From Bacteroidia bacterium (GTDB lineage Bacteria > Bacteroidota > Bacteroidia > Chitinophagales > Chitinophagaceae): a stretch of 64,000 bases of DNA. The stretch spans positions 94,444 to 158,443 of the forward strand of contig JAUHYD010000012.1 in NCBI GenBank assembly GCA_030426665.1, in the 5' to 3' direction. How positions within the stretch are numbered: the stretch's first letter is position 1; every line of letters starts with the position of its first letter. Under the pieces are notes generated by a model. That model did no database searches and was not told where the DNA came from. It worked only from the letters and a program-made list of their open reading frames with translations. Both the position numbers and the translations under genes were made by a program. Positions 34,201 through 43,484 of this stretch are shown piece after piece.

Positions 34201-35298
34201 TTATTCGGCTGGCTTTAGCATATCCATGCGTTTAAGAATTTCCGGAAAAAAGTCAGCAAGCGTTGGGAACTGGTCTCTATGCAGTTCATATTTTTTTAGC
34301 TCGTCGGCTATGTCAGTTGCAAAATAGAAGCCGGTAGTTTTTTCATAAGCGGATAGCTCATTCGCTGCATCCGCACCATAAATTTTATGAACTATCCGTA
34401 TGGTAGTTGCTCGAGTTATCAGTTCGTACATAAAGCTTTCCCATGTGCTGTATCCTTCCTCCTGCGCCATTTGTTGTACTGAGGGGAACAGCTTTTTCTC
34501 ATACACTTTCGAGTCGACTAAAAACTGTTCTGTAATCGGGTTGGCATAATTGTGGCTGAACTCGTGTATCAGAAGGTCTTGCTCCAGGTATGTTTTGTCA
34601 AAAACAGGTAACGAATCTTTTGCATCGCCGGGGCCTATCATGGCGTACATTTCAGGCACGTCTTTTCGCTCAAGAGTGAAGCCGCCTGAATGCAGCAACG
34701 GAGATAGAATTACACTCCATCTGGCTTGTTTTCTAATGCCGAAATAGCTTTCAATTTCGGGAATGATATTTTTATTGCCCACAGAATCGCGAACGTCACT
34801 CAGCATATTGTCCAGAAACGAATGCTGGATCTTTAAGAAGTCTGCGCAAGACGCATCGTTGTAAAAGTTGATGAGCTCTTGCCGAAACATCGAAAGGGAG
34901 TCTGCACTTATCGGCCTTTTTTCAAAAGGGTAATCTACTTTGTGCATTGCGCTGTTGTCTGTGAACGAAGTGTACTGATATCTCCAGTTGACCGGATAGC
35001 CGTAGACAAATCCCTTTTCAAACAGCGCTTTGGCTAATGAAACCGCTTTATGTTCTTTGAAGTGTGCAAAGTGTTTTTTAGCAGCCTCTTTATAAGAAGT
35101 TGCATGCGGCGACAACAATGGGTAGTCTGCCAACAGAAAGACATAGTACATCGTTTCGATCGAGGTGTCAATAGAAAACGTGATGGAGTTTTGCTTGACT
35201 GTTTCGACCTTGCCGGATGATGACTTTTTTTTGTTGTTTTCGCTGTCGCAGGCAGCAAAGAACAACAGAAAAAGTGTACAGTAAATTGTGCATTTCAT
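34201..35298 (-). CDS. DUF4932 lipoprotein with HExxH motif
   Basis: A 365-residue lipoprotein: the signal peptide ends in LFFAAC with the lipobox cysteine near residue 17. A zinc-peptidase-like HEFSH motif lies in LIHEFSHNYANP near residue 248. This fits DUF4932 proteins, which look like metallopeptidases of unknown substrate. The protein is expected in the periplasm, attached to a membrane. It lies alone between the radical SAM gene and an outer-membrane protein gene, both separated by intergenic DNA. Confidence 0.82.
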   Translation of the reverse strand: MKCTIYCTLFLLFFAACDSENNKKKSSSGKVETVKQNSITFSIDTSIETMYYVFLLADYPLLSPHATSYKEAAKKHFAHFKEHKAVSLAKALFEKGFVYGYPVNWRYQYTSFTDNSAMHKVDYPFEKRPISADSLSMFRQELINFYNDASCADFLKIQHSFLDNMLSDVRDSVGNKNIIPEIESYFGIRKQARWSVILSPLLHSGGFTLERKDVPEMYAMIGPGDAKDSLPVFDKTYLEQDLLIHEFSHNYANPITEQFLVDSKVYEKKLFPSVQQMAQEEGYSTWESFMYELITRATTIRIVHKIYGADAANELSAYEKTTGFYFATDIADELKKYELHRDQFPTLADFFPEILKRMDMLKPAE

Positions 35299-35379
35299 TA
35301 GATGTGGTTATTTGGTTTTGGATGCTGGTTTTATTTGTTGTTTATTGCAATATAACGGAAAAAGGCGCTCAAGTAGTAA

Positions 35380-36042
35380 TCAGAATCGATAATAGGCCCG
35401 GAAAGTAACTGCGTTATTAAATTGATCTGCGAGAACGTTGTAGCGCTCCGGTACTCGTTGCAATGGGCGAATTGTGGTGGCCGAGTATTGAAAGCGCACA
35501 TTGCCGTACCAGTGTTTATGCATCCTTACCGTGAATCCTGCTATATAGCTGATATCGAAATTATTGAAATAGTTGTATTGTGGAAATATTTGTACCGGGA
35601 CGTCTGCAGCTCCCCATTCTTTTGAAGAGATAAGTCGGGCATAAGAAACCCCAACCTCGTAGTCGAAAAACTGCCATCGTTTCAGATGAAACAACAGTGG
35701 TATTTCTGCATATTTGAGATTCAGATAGTATTTGTCTAAGTAGGTGCCTACATAGTACGACTCCTTTACATGAGCACCTCTTGATCCCTTTTTTGTGTAG
35801 AGCATTTCCAGGCTTACACCTATGGAATTACTCAGGTGCACATAAACCATACCACCGACATTCAGCCCAACGTTGTGAAAACCAGCGTGTGAGTCCCCGT
35901 CTACCTGTGTGAAGTTAAGCCCGAAGATAAGACGCCCGTCAAAAGTCTTATCATCGTCCGGAAATATATCATCGCTCTTTGCAGTACATACATAGCCTGA
36001 CACAACAATTAATAGTGACAATAAGTATCGGACTGCAGGCAT
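35380..36042 (-). CDS. Outer-membrane beta-barrel (PorT-like) protein
   Basis: A 220-residue protein with a signal peptide (about 1-22, ending CTAKS). GLNFTQVDGDSHAGFHNVGLNVGGMVYVHLS and GVSLEMLYTKKGS are typical of the porin-like barrel family common in Bacteroidota (PorT/outer-membrane barrel 2). It ends in FRAYYRF, an aromatic terminal strand. A specific role cannot be assigned. Confidence 0.78.
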   Translation of the reverse strand: MPAVRYLLSLLIVVSGYVCTAKSDDIFPDDDKTFDGRLIFGLNFTQVDGDSHAGFHNVGLNVGGMVYVHLSNSIGVSLEMLYTKKGSRGAHVKESYYVGTYLDKYYLNLKYAEIPLLFHLKRWQFFDYEVGVSYARLISSKEWGAADVPVQIFPQYNYFNNFDISYIAGFTVRMHKHWYGNVRFQYSATTIRPLQRVPERYNVLADQFNNAVTFRAYYRF

Positions 36043-36233
36043 ATTATGATTTGATTAGTTAGTAAACGTGAGAAAGATAACTCTATTGTGAAGGAGAGAA
36101 ATGTTGTGACATGTTATGGCGATGATGCAATGTGTCGTTGAAAGTCTGGAAGGACAATAGCAAACCGCTAACTAATTAAACGCAAATAATACAATAGATT
36201 TGCTGTTCCTATGTGTAAATGTATGCAGACGTA

Positions 36234-37583
36234 ATGTTAGACAGGGTATTTATAAAACTAAGTTCGCTTTTACTTGTGCTGTTAATGGCAGTCAGTGTCT
36301 CCGCTATGGCACAGACTGCCATTCACGATTCAGCCAAGAAGAATCAGGAATCTAAACCTGTATCGACTAAGAAAAAAAGAGCAACCCGGAAGAAGGAACG
36401 ACAGCACGCAAAACATGAATCAAAATATGCATCTTCTGCTCGTACAGTATCCGGTAAACCTCGGAAAGCTAGTATTAATTATCCCAAGTCGATTTTTTAT
36501 GAGCGGTTCAGGGTCGGGATAGTAGTTTCACTATATCTGGACGAGTTGGTACGCGGTTCATCAGTAACATTCAGAGGTAAGACACCGGAGAAGGCTGCGG
36601 ATGGCCTGGCGTTCTATCAGGGTGTGCGACTGGCAGCAGATAGCCTGGATAAAGCAGGCGCGAGTATCGACATCGATATTTATGACGCAGGTTCTTTTTT
36701 GCAGTCTCCTGATATGCTGATTACCAAACGACGATTCGACTCGACCGACCTTATCATTGGCGCGGTAGAGCAACACGATATACCTATCTTATCCGACTAT
36801 GCGCAGAAGCGGAAAATAAATTTTGTATCTGCCTTGAGCAACTATGACGGTTGGGTAAAGGACAATCAATATTTCACAATGTTACAACCGACTATCAAGA
36901 GCCATTGTGAATATATCATTGATGACCTTTCAGAAAAGTATACAAACCGGGATGTAGCTTTGTTTTATCGGACTTCTGATCTGGCGGATGATAATGCTGC
37001 GCTATATATTCTGAATGACTTATATAGTGAAGTCAGGTTTAAAAAGCTATTGTGTAATAACTTGCCGGACAGGGTAGCATTGGCATCTGTACTCGACACC
37101 AACAAGCCGAATGTTATCGTGGTCAGCGTACTCGATGCCACATATGCCGATAGTATACTGAACGTATTATCTGAATCCTTTCCCGGAAATCATTTCGAAG
37201 TTTATGGAATGCCGACCTGGCATAGTATCGCGAAACTCAAACGCGCAAACAAATATAAAAACCTGACTATCAACGTGACCTACCCGTTCAATTTTGATGC
37301 CGCCGATAGTACATTACGTGGAAGGGTAAAGGCAACGTATAAGCTGCCGTTCGGAGGAACGCCTTCTGAGATGGTTTTTAGAGGGTATGAGGCAATGCTG
37401 TGGTACGGCACACTTTTAGAGCATTATGGTACCCAGTTCAATAACAATTACGGCGACGTAAAAGCCCCGTTTACCCGGTTTAAGATTAAGCCAAGATGGG
37501 ATAGAAACGGAAGATTGCTTTATTTCGAGAACAAGAACATCTATATGTCCGCCTATCAAAGTGGTGTTAGCCAGACAAAATAA
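36234..37583 (+). CDS. Periplasmic-binding-protein-fold exported protein
   Basis: A 449-residue protein. A signal peptide or anchor (about 1-27, ending AMAQ) is followed by a basic, low-complexity stretch (KKKRATRKKERQHAK) and then a Leu/Ile/Val-binding-protein-like domain with RVGIVVSLYLDEL, a LIIGAVEQHDIPILSDYAQ loop and a VIVVSVLDATYADS segment. This is the type I periplasmic-binding fold, but no ABC transporter is near. A role in sensing or as a cell-wall-associated receptor is possible. ATG 36234 is chosen; ATG 36219 is also possible. Confidence 0.65.
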   Translation: MLDRVFIKLSSLLLVLLMAVSVSAMAQTAIHDSAKKNQESKPVSTKKKRATRKKERQHAKHESKYASSARTVSGKPRKASINYPKSIFYERFRVGIVVSLYLDELVRGSSVTFRGKTPEKAADGLAFYQGVRLAADSLDKAGASIDIDIYDAGSFLQSPDMLITKRRFDSTDLIIGAVEQHDIPILSDYAQKRKINFVSALSNYDGWVKDNQYFTMLQPTIKSHCEYIIDDLSEKYTNRDVALFYRTSDLADDNAALYILNDLYSEVRFKKLLCNNLPDRVALASVLDTNKPNVIVVSVLDATYADSILNVLSESFPGNHFEVYGMPTWHSIAKLKRANKYKNLTINVTYPFNFDAADSTLRGRVKATYKLPFGGTPSEMVFRGYEAMLWYGTLLEHYGTQFNNNYGDVKAPFTRFKIKPRWDRNGRLLYFENKNIYMSAYQSGVSQTK

Positions 37584-37588
37584 CTACG

Positions 37589-39043
37589 CTAGAAAGTCAC
37601 TTTAGCGTAACAGATTTGTTTCTTTTTAAAACAAGGGACTATCAATACGCGTCCGGCTACCTGTTTTGCGTAGCGGGGCAACCAATCAGAATAATCATTT
37701 AAGTCGGTCATTAGGCTATTAATTTCAGATTGGCCATTTGCGGTAACTGTTGCTAGTTGAATTCGGGAGTGCCGCGAATTGAAGTCGTTAAAAAGAAACG
37801 CAAGGGTTCCGCCTGTATTTAGCAGTGCATATGAAGAAAACACGCCTTCATCTTCTTGCGAGAATTGATTTTTAGGAATGAATGTGCTCCATTCTCGTTT
37901 GCCATTTTTATCGTACGCAAGTGCCATAATGTCTTTGTAGTGATACTCTCGAACGGTAGAGTTCATATAGGGCGAATAGAATGAATAGTAGCCAAATCCG
38001 GGAGTGAATGTGTTGCGCGTTGTTATGTACTGTATTTCAGACACCAGAACGAATCCTCCGTCATTTTTTACGATGAGCTGTCGAACTATAAAATTGTCGA
38101 ATGCATTTCTCTTACGGCGAGAGCGCGTAGCCTCAGACAATTCAGCGTCGAAAGGCAGGTAGCGTTCGGTCACAAATGCATCCTTTGCGATGTCATAAGC
38201 CGCATAAATGATACCGTCAAAATTCCCGTTTTTATTATCAGAATAGAATCCTCCGAAATAAACTTTATTGTTTACGTTGTCGATTTTGGTATAACCACCG
38301 GCAGCATACTGCTCCCCTAAATTCAACTCCTTTGCTTCGAATGTTTCTGATCCGGGCTTTAACTTTAATAACCAGTATTGGTCTGCATAGTCCTGTGAGC
38401 CAACGGGTGTGAAGGCAGCCATGTATATGGTGCCGTCATTCGCAACATTTATTTCTCCATGTTGTGGCATGTTGCCGGGCTTGAATGTCGCATTGCTTTG
38501 TTTTACAACAGCTGCATTGTCATCCAGCCAAATACCTTCAAACTCAATCGATCTGTTTTTGTTTTTGACTGTGTATATAAGTATGTGCTTCTTGTCGTCC
38601 GATACGGCCGACAGATAGTATGTTTTTGTGGCGCCAAACAGGCCGGTTTTCGTCTGTCCAAGTTCAAGTGGTTTTCCCTGCAGCATGCCGAATTTATCAA
38701 GCAATGCAGCATACTGTACCACTTTATTGCTTTCCAGTCCCTGATACAACACCAATATTTTATCGGGATAAGTAACAAATCGAATATTGTAAATTCTTGA
38801 CGGCAGAAAGTCCAAAATGATGGTGGCAACTTTTTTCATTGAGTCGTCGTAGGCATCCAGTTGCGCTGCATCAGTATTTCTAAGATAGGTAAACAGGTAT
38901 CCACCGGTCATGCCCACAACGGTATAGGCATCAGTTTGGTAGTTGAAGTGGTCGTACCTTGAGTACACGACCTCTTGTGCTTTGCTATCGAAAAGCAGGA
39001 AGAGTAGACAAAGTGAAACGATAATCCGCTTGGTAGAATTCAT
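37589..39043 (-). CDS. Secreted protein of unknown function, propeller-like
   Basis: A 484-residue exported protein with a signal peptide (about 1-22, ending DSKAQ) from the ATG at 39043. The mature part is made of short beta-rich repeats ending with Tyr/Trp-rich segments (YDHFNYQTDAYTVVG, GSQDYADQYWLLKL, YYSFYSPYMNSTV), which suggests a beta-propeller. No family is recognised. It converges on the binding-protein gene, six bases away. Confidence 0.65.
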   Translation of the reverse strand: MNSTKRIIVSLCLLFLLFDSKAQEVVYSRYDHFNYQTDAYTVVGMTGGYLFTYLRNTDAAQLDAYDDSMKKVATIILDFLPSRIYNIRFVTYPDKILVLYQGLESNKVVQYAALLDKFGMLQGKPLELGQTKTGLFGATKTYYLSAVSDDKKHILIYTVKNKNRSIEFEGIWLDDNAAVVKQSNATFKPGNMPQHGEINVANDGTIYMAAFTPVGSQDYADQYWLLKLKPGSETFEAKELNLGEQYAAGGYTKIDNVNNKVYFGGFYSDNKNGNFDGIIYAAYDIAKDAFVTERYLPFDAELSEATRSRRKRNAFDNFIVRQLIVKNDGGFVLVSEIQYITTRNTFTPGFGYYSFYSPYMNSTVREYHYKDIMALAYDKNGKREWSTFIPKNQFSQEDEGVFSSYALLNTGGTLAFLFNDFNSRHSRIQLATVTANGQSEINSLMTDLNDYSDWLPRYAKQVAGRVLIVPCFKKKQICYAKVTF

Positions 39044-39082
39044 ACTCAAATTTAAGATAGATGTGCGAATGCAAAGTATAAT

Positions 39083-39499
39083 TTATTGCGAAATAAAGCG
39101 GTCAGCATTTTCAGAGCTGGGAATCATGCATTTATCTCTTTTGCCAAACCACTTATATCTATTGCGGCCAACAAAATCATAAACCGCATTTCTGATAAAC
39201 CGTGGAAAGATGATAAAACAGAAGAGAAGCGACCAGACACCTCCCAGTAAACGAACTGTATGTAGTGCTGCATCTGACTTGGTGTAATACTTGTCTTTGT
39301 AGAACAATATCACACTTTCATCGGCTTTGCTTTTTTGGGAGGTTTGCAACACTGCCTCCATACTTACCGAGGATTGCAGCGGCGCAAAGCGGAAAATCTT
39401 CCTCTTGTCGTGACGGATAACAAACTGAATAGTACTGTTACATAGGTTGCAGACACCATCAAAGTATAATATCGGTTTGGGAGAGAGGTCTATTATCAC
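39083..39499 (-). CDS. DCC family thiol-disulfide oxidoreductase
   Basis: A 138-residue protein of the DCC (DUF393) family, with the motif FDGVCNLCN at residues 12-20 providing a C-x-x-C pair. RFAPLQS is also conserved. These are thought to be small redox proteins, with function unproven. The start codon is GTG at 39499; no ATG gives the full domain. A short hydrophobic stretch is near the C-terminus. Confidence 0.85.
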   Translation of the reverse strand: MIIDLSPKPILYFDGVCNLCNSTIQFVIRHDKRKIFRFAPLQSSVSMEAVLQTSQKSKADESVILFYKDKYYTKSDAALHTVRLLGGVWSLLFCFIIFPRFIRNAVYDFVGRNRYKWFGKRDKCMIPSSENADRFISQ

Positions 39500-39532
39500 A
39501 CTTTTGCTATTGTAGAGGGTGGCCGGTTTGCT

Positions 39533-39772
39533 TTATTGGGTCGTTTTTTGCTTCAGCGCATTCCGTATGGAATCTGCCTTAACTTTTACCTCAATTTTTA
39601 TTCGGTGCCTCAGGTCTTTCTGTGCTCGCAACTCTAAATCCCTAAAACGTATTTCGGAAATAGAATCTATCCGATGCTGTATTTCTTGCTCAGTTAGGGG
39701 TTTAGGCGTTTCCTTTTTACAGGATGATAACCCGATAAGCACTAACCCTACTGACAGTAATATTCTGCTCAT
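39533..39772 (-). CDS. Small lipoprotein with a coiled-coil tail
   Basis: A 79-residue protein with a lipoprotein signal (lipobox LSSC at about residue 18) followed by a highly charged helix (LTEQEIQHRIDSISEIRFRDLELRAQK) that should form a coiled coil. ATG 39772 is preferred over a TTG four codons upstream. It may be cotranscribed with the DCC gene 33 bases downstream. Function unknown. Confidence 0.6.
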   Translation of the reverse strand: MSRILLSVGLVLIGLSSCKKETPKPLTEQEIQHRIDSISEIRFRDLELRAQKDLRHRIKIEVKVKADSIRNALKQKTTQ

Positions 39773-40023
39773 AGACAATTGCAAAGTTACCGCATCCTGC
39801 CCCTACAATTGCTATCTACATTCTAAAATTAACATTTTAAAACTTTATTTATATAAATTCAGAATTGACGATAATTTGCTGCCTCGAACCCTCGAAGGAC
39901 TACTGGAAGAACGAAAGTGTAACAATTTTCGGGTCCGAAACCCGGTTGAGACTACTAAGCATTAAAATTCACCTGCAAGTATTGGCTTGGGCAAGTGTAA
40001 AGCAGTTGGCAAATTGCCGGAAC

Positions 40024-41181
40024 TTACTTTAGTGTCACTTTGTCCCGGTAGCGCAATATCGGGCTTTCGAAATACCTATACAGAAGTGATGACAACGCGA
40101 TGACGATACACCAGTATAGCAGGTATAGATATGCTGCGGTATGGCCGGACCTGATGTGCAGGAAAGAGAAGAATGGTAGGTATATAAGTGAGTAGTGAAC
40201 AAGGTACATGGAGTAAGAAATCTTACTGACGTGTCGGATGCTTTTAGTGATTAAAGTTTCTCTGCGATTGGGGAAATTGTTGGCATAGGGCAGGCATAAA
40301 GAGAAGAATAGTGGGATAGCTGTATATAGAAATGCGTTGCTGACAAATCGTAGTGACGAAGAAGATGGGTTAGTAATACTAATTGCAGGATTGCTCATTA
40401 ACCAATAAAAGAAAATGTAGGAAATAATGCCTATCCCAAACAGGAGTTTGCTAAAATTCACTGCAAGATCTTTTTTGAAATAGTAAAAAGCAGCGACCAG
40501 GACTCCATACATAACAGCATCTAACCGAAAGAGTACTATTTTTCTTATCCCTTCGTCCTGACTGATGTCTGCCGGAGCATACAGCGCATAAAGTAAACGG
40601 ATAAGCGCAAATACAAGCAGATAGGAAGTAAATATTTTTACAAGGAATGTTCCCTTGCGTTTGTGCGCAAACGTGCGTGCCGCTAAGTACAGAACAAGTG
40701 GCAGCGTAATATAAAACCACTCCTCAATTGACAAACTCCATGCCTCTCCAAAGAACCAACGGGGATTGGGATACCACAAGTTTTGAAGAAAGGGGTAGAA
40801 CAGCAATTTGTATGACTCCAGTGGTTGTAGCCCCATGGCTTTAAATAGAAAAATATCAACGGTAAGAATTAACCAATAGATGGGCAATGTTCGGAACCAG
40901 CGCCGAACCCAGAAGTTCTTGAGTGCAGCAAATGTGAATTTGTCCTCGGAAACAAATTTGTCAATAAGTATCGTCCCAATAAGGAAGCCGCTTAGCACAA
41001 AAAACAATTCAACTCCCAGTACACCCGGTACTTCACCATGCGATAGTAAAGCACCTGTAAAGCCACCGATATATTTGTTTTGGGTGAGTGGCGACAAGAG
41101 ACCGGAAGAGTGCGAAAATACTACCGTGAGGATAGCAAACGCCCTGATGCAGTCAAGTCCTATTTTTCTTTCCTTTTTGAT
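40024..41181 (-). CDS. Acyltransferase family 3 membrane protein, unusual start
   Basis: The family (OafA/NodX-like) moves acyl groups onto cell-surface sugars across the membrane. Multiple helices and GVELFFVLSGFLIG, GEAWSLSIEEWFY and VHYSLIYLPFF are typical. The conserved helix 1 with its histidine (IRAFAILTVVFSHSS) is encoded only if translation starts upstream of 41097, but the frame there has no ATG, GTG or TTG; the stop TAA is nine codons before GLDC. The only plausible start is ATC at 41181 (reading KKERKIGLDCIRAF). TTG 41097 would remove the helix. Confidence 0.75.
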   Translation of the reverse strand: MKKERKIGLDCIRAFAILTVVFSHSSGLLSPLTQNKYIGGFTGALLSHGEVPGVLGVELFFVLSGFLIGTILIDKFVSEDKFTFAALKNFWVRRWFRTLPIYWLILTVDIFLFKAMGLQPLESYKLLFYPFLQNLWYPNPRWFFGEAWSLSIEEWFYITLPLVLYLAARTFAHKRKGTFLVKIFTSYLLVFALIRLLYALYAPADISQDEGIRKIVLFRLDAVMYGVLVAAFYYFKKDLAVNFSKLLFGIGIISYIFFYWLMSNPAISITNPSSSSLRFVSNAFLYTAIPLFFSLCLPYANNFPNRRETLITKSIRHVSKISYSMYLVHYSLIYLPFFSFLHIRSGHTAAYLYLLYWCIVIALSSLLYRYFESPILRYRDKVTLK

Positions 41182-41228
41182 TGTGTAAGATTATGGAGCA
41201 ATAATAAGAAGATTATGACAACCTGCAA

Positions 41229-41259
41229 TTTCATGCCTGTTGCCTATAGCGTATATTTG
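41229..41259 (+). promoter_or_regulatory. Promoter of map
   Basis: TATATTTG (41252-41259) fits TAnnTTTG and a TTT -33-like element (41229-41231) lies 20 bases upstream. The leader to the ATG at 41319 would be about 53 bases. Confidence 0.45.
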
Positions 41260-41318
41260 CGTGTTGGTAAACATGCCACAATAAATACCGTCATTAATAA
41301 AGCAGATAAAGTACCTGT

Positions 41319-42083
41319 ATGTCAATAACAAATGAAGCTGAATTGGCCGGAATGAGAAAGGCAAGCGAAGCCGTTGCTTGCACGTTAATGGAAATGAGAA
41401 GCTATGCGCAGCCCGGTATGACAACAAAACAACTGGATGAATATGGCGCAAAAATCCTCTCTGACTTCGGGGCGAAATCTGCTCCATACCTGACGTATGG
41501 GTTTCCGGGTTGGACTTGTATAAGTGTAAACAATGAATTTTGTCATGGTATTCCTTCAGACAGCAGGGTGCTGAAAGAAGGCGATTTAGTTAATATAGAC
41601 GTTTCGGCTGAATTGGATGGGTTTTGGTCAGACAATGGTAATTCATTTGTGCTGGGAGATGACATTAATCGACATCAAAAACTAATAGATGCGTCTAAAG
41701 AGATTTTGCATAAGGCAATCTATAATATTAAAGGCGGTGTTCGTATTTCAGACATTGGGCATTTGATAGAAACAGAAGCGAAGAAACGTGGCTACAAAGT
41801 TGTAAAAAACCTGACAGGGCATGGGGTAGGAAGGAGCCTGCATGAAGAACCAAATGAGATAGCCAACTACAGAAACCGGTTTAACACTACCAGATTTAGG
41901 AAAAATTCTGTGGTAGCTATCGAAACTTTTATTGCAACCACATCTTCATACGCACAAACACTGAATGATGGCTGGACAATGGTTGGGAATAGAGGTGGTT
42001 ACATGGCACAGCACGAGCATACAATAGTAGTTACGGAGGGCAAACCCATTATTCTGACAGCAATGAATGGTGTGTGGAATTAG
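41319..42083 (+). CDS. map: Type I methionine aminopeptidase
   Basis: Removes the initiator methionine from new proteins; cytosolic. The 254-residue length is normal. The five metal ligands are present: Asp near 95 (VNIDVS) and near 106 (SDNGNSF), His near 168 (GHGVGRSLHE), Glu near 202 (AIETF) and Glu near 233 (QHEHT). SDNGNSF deviates from the usual GDT segment but keeps the aspartate. This may be a second, diverged methionine aminopeptidase, as it lies outside a ribosomal operon. It is a single gene with a -7 element upstream. Confidence 0.92.
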   Translation: MSITNEAELAGMRKASEAVACTLMEMRSYAQPGMTTKQLDEYGAKILSDFGAKSAPYLTYGFPGWTCISVNNEFCHGIPSDSRVLKEGDLVNIDVSAELDGFWSDNGNSFVLGDDINRHQKLIDASKEILHKAIYNIKGGVRISDIGHLIETEAKKRGYKVVKNLTGHGVGRSLHEEPNEIANYRNRFNTTRFRKNSVVAIETFIATTSSYAQTLNDGWTMVGNRGGYMAQHEHTIVVTEGKPIILTAMNGVWN

Positions 42084-42178
42084 TATTAATTAATTTTAGC
42101 ATTATTGACATATGTTAGCTAAAGTTGGGCTAAGCTAAGAATCTAGTAGTAATCTGCTTCTTCGCTTTTTCCATGTTG

Positions 42179-42252
42179 TCGGGATGACTGGATTCGAACC
42201 AGCGGCCCCTACGTCCCGAACGTAGTGCGCTACCGGACTGCGCTACATCCCG
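42179..42252 (-). tRNA. tRNA-Pro (anticodon CGG)
   Basis: A 74-base cloverleaf on the minus strand. The acceptor stem is CGGGATG/CATCCCG with discriminator A. The anticodon stem CTACG/CGTAG encloses the loop TTCGGGA, giving CGG. The T arm is CTGG-TTCGAAT-CCAG. CCA is not encoded. Confidence 0.95.
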
Positions 42253-42339
42253 ATTGTTGGGGTAAAATTATAAAATGCTCCTAATAATTTTATCGGTCTA
42301 AGTCAGTTTATCCAAAAAGGCATCTTATATTTATGTTTC

Positions 42340-43038
42340 ATGGATGCGCTATTACTGTTACATGGTGCCATTGGATCGGCTGCCCAAATGCAGCCGTTGG
42401 CAGATTTATTGCCTGCTAAATATAGAGCGCAGACGATAAACTTTTTCGGGCATGGTGGACTGCCATTGGCTGCGGCTCCGTTTTCTATCGAGCTGTTTGC
42501 GCAGGATATACTGAGCCTGATGCAGCAGAAAAACTGGGAAAGAATATCCATTTTTGGCTATAGTATGGGTGGCTATGTCGCTATGTATCTTGCTCGTCAC
42601 TACCCGGACAAGATAGACAGAGTGATGACGCTTGCAACAAAATATAACTGGAATGAGGAGATAGCAGCAAATGAAGTGAAAATGCTGAACCCGGAAAAAA
42701 TTGAACAAAAGTTACCGGAGTTTGCAAGTCGCCTGAAAAAGCTGCATAGTCCTAACAACTGGCACGATGTACTTAAACGCACGTCCGATATGATGCTGGC
42801 TTTAGGAGCTCATCCGCCCCTTACCGCAGACGACTATCCCCTCATTGCATCCCCCTCTTTGTTATTGCTCGGCGATTCCGATAAGATGGTAACGCTTGAA
42901 GAAACTGCCGCCGTGTGCAATGCGCTGCCGGATGCACGGCAGGCAATTCTGAAGGACACGCCACACCCGATTGAGCAGGTTAGAACAGGCATGCTCAGAA
43001 ACCAAATAAGAGACTTCCTGGATCGACGTATTCGCTGA
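42340..43038 (+). CDS. Alpha/beta hydrolase
   Basis: A 232-residue alpha/beta-hydrolase with LLLHGAIGSAAQ (oxyanion loop), the nucleophile elbow GYSMGGYVAMYLA near residues 71-83, LLLGDSDKMV carrying the acid and TPHPIEQV with the histidine near the C-terminus. There is no signal peptide, so it is cytosolic. The substrate is unknown. The PadR promoter follows after about 60 bases. Confidence 0.88.
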   Translation: MDALLLLHGAIGSAAQMQPLADLLPAKYRAQTINFFGHGGLPLAAAPFSIELFAQDILSLMQQKNWERISIFGYSMGGYVAMYLARHYPDKIDRVMTLATKYNWNEEIAANEVKMLNPEKIEQKLPEFASRLKKLHSPNNWHDVLKRTSDMMLALGAHPPLTADDYPLIASPSLLLLGDSDKMVTLEETAAVCNALPDARQAILKDTPHPIEQVRTGMLRNQIRDFLDRRIR

Positions 43039-43090
43039 TACAAGGGATACATTTCTCTCAACCGCCCCGAAAAAAAATTACAAATGTTTT

Positions 43091-43129
43091 TTGCAATATG
43101 GATTTTGATACCTAAATTTGTTAGGTATC
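43091..43129 (+). promoter_or_regulatory. PadR promoter with overlapping operator palindrome
   Basis: TTG (43091-43093), a 19-base spacer and TAAATTTG (43113-43120) make a consensus Bacteroidota promoter. The palindrome GATACCTAA-ATTTG-TTAGGTATC (43107-43129) has perfect 9-base arms and covers the whole -7 box. A GGGAGG Shine-Dalgarno sequence follows just before the TTG start. Self-repression by PadR is a natural reading. Confidence 0.8.
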
Positions 43130-43145
43130 AATCGGGAGGTATATT

Positions 43146-43484
43146 TTGGAGCAAAATACTTTTATTAAGGGGAGTTTGACAACAATCGTGCTGAAGCTGT
43201 TGAACGACAACGGTAGGATGTATGGTTACGAGATGACGAAGGCTGTAAGGGTGCTCACTGCAGATAAGATGGACATAGCGGAAGCTGCGCTGTACCCTGC
43301 GTTGCACAAGTTAGTAAAGGATGGTTTGCTGGAGACGACAAGTGAAGTTGTAGATGGGCGTATGCGCAAGTACTACTCACTAACCCGCAAGGGTAACAAG
43401 GAGTCTAAATCTAAGATTGAAGCACTTAAAGAGTCGCTGCAATCACTGCATATTATTTTGAACTCAAACTTAAGTAATGGATAA
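43146..43484 (+). CDS. PadR family transcriptional regulator
   Basis: A 112-residue PadR-type winged-helix regulator. GSLTTIVLKLLNDNGRMYGYEMTKAV and AALYPALHKLVKDGLLETTSE are the typical helix-turn-helix and wing, ending in KYYSLTRKGNKES. It starts with TTG at 43146, supported by a GGGAGG Shine-Dalgarno sequence eight bases upstream, which is unusual in this phylum. It overlaps the next gene by eight bases, so it is translationally coupled. The effector is unknown; PadR proteins often act on a neighbouring membrane protein gene. Confidence 0.9.
   Translation: MEQNTFIKGSLTTIVLKLLNDNGRMYGYEMTKAVRVLTADKMDIAEAALYPALHKLVKDGLLETTSEVVDGRMRKYYSLTRKGNKESKSKIEALKESLQSLHIILNSNLSNG

Noticed and set aside
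39519..39965. A 148-residue open frame on the plus strand
   Set aside because: It covers the small lipoprotein gene on the opposite strand, has no recognised domain, and the minus-strand frame has a clear lipobox.
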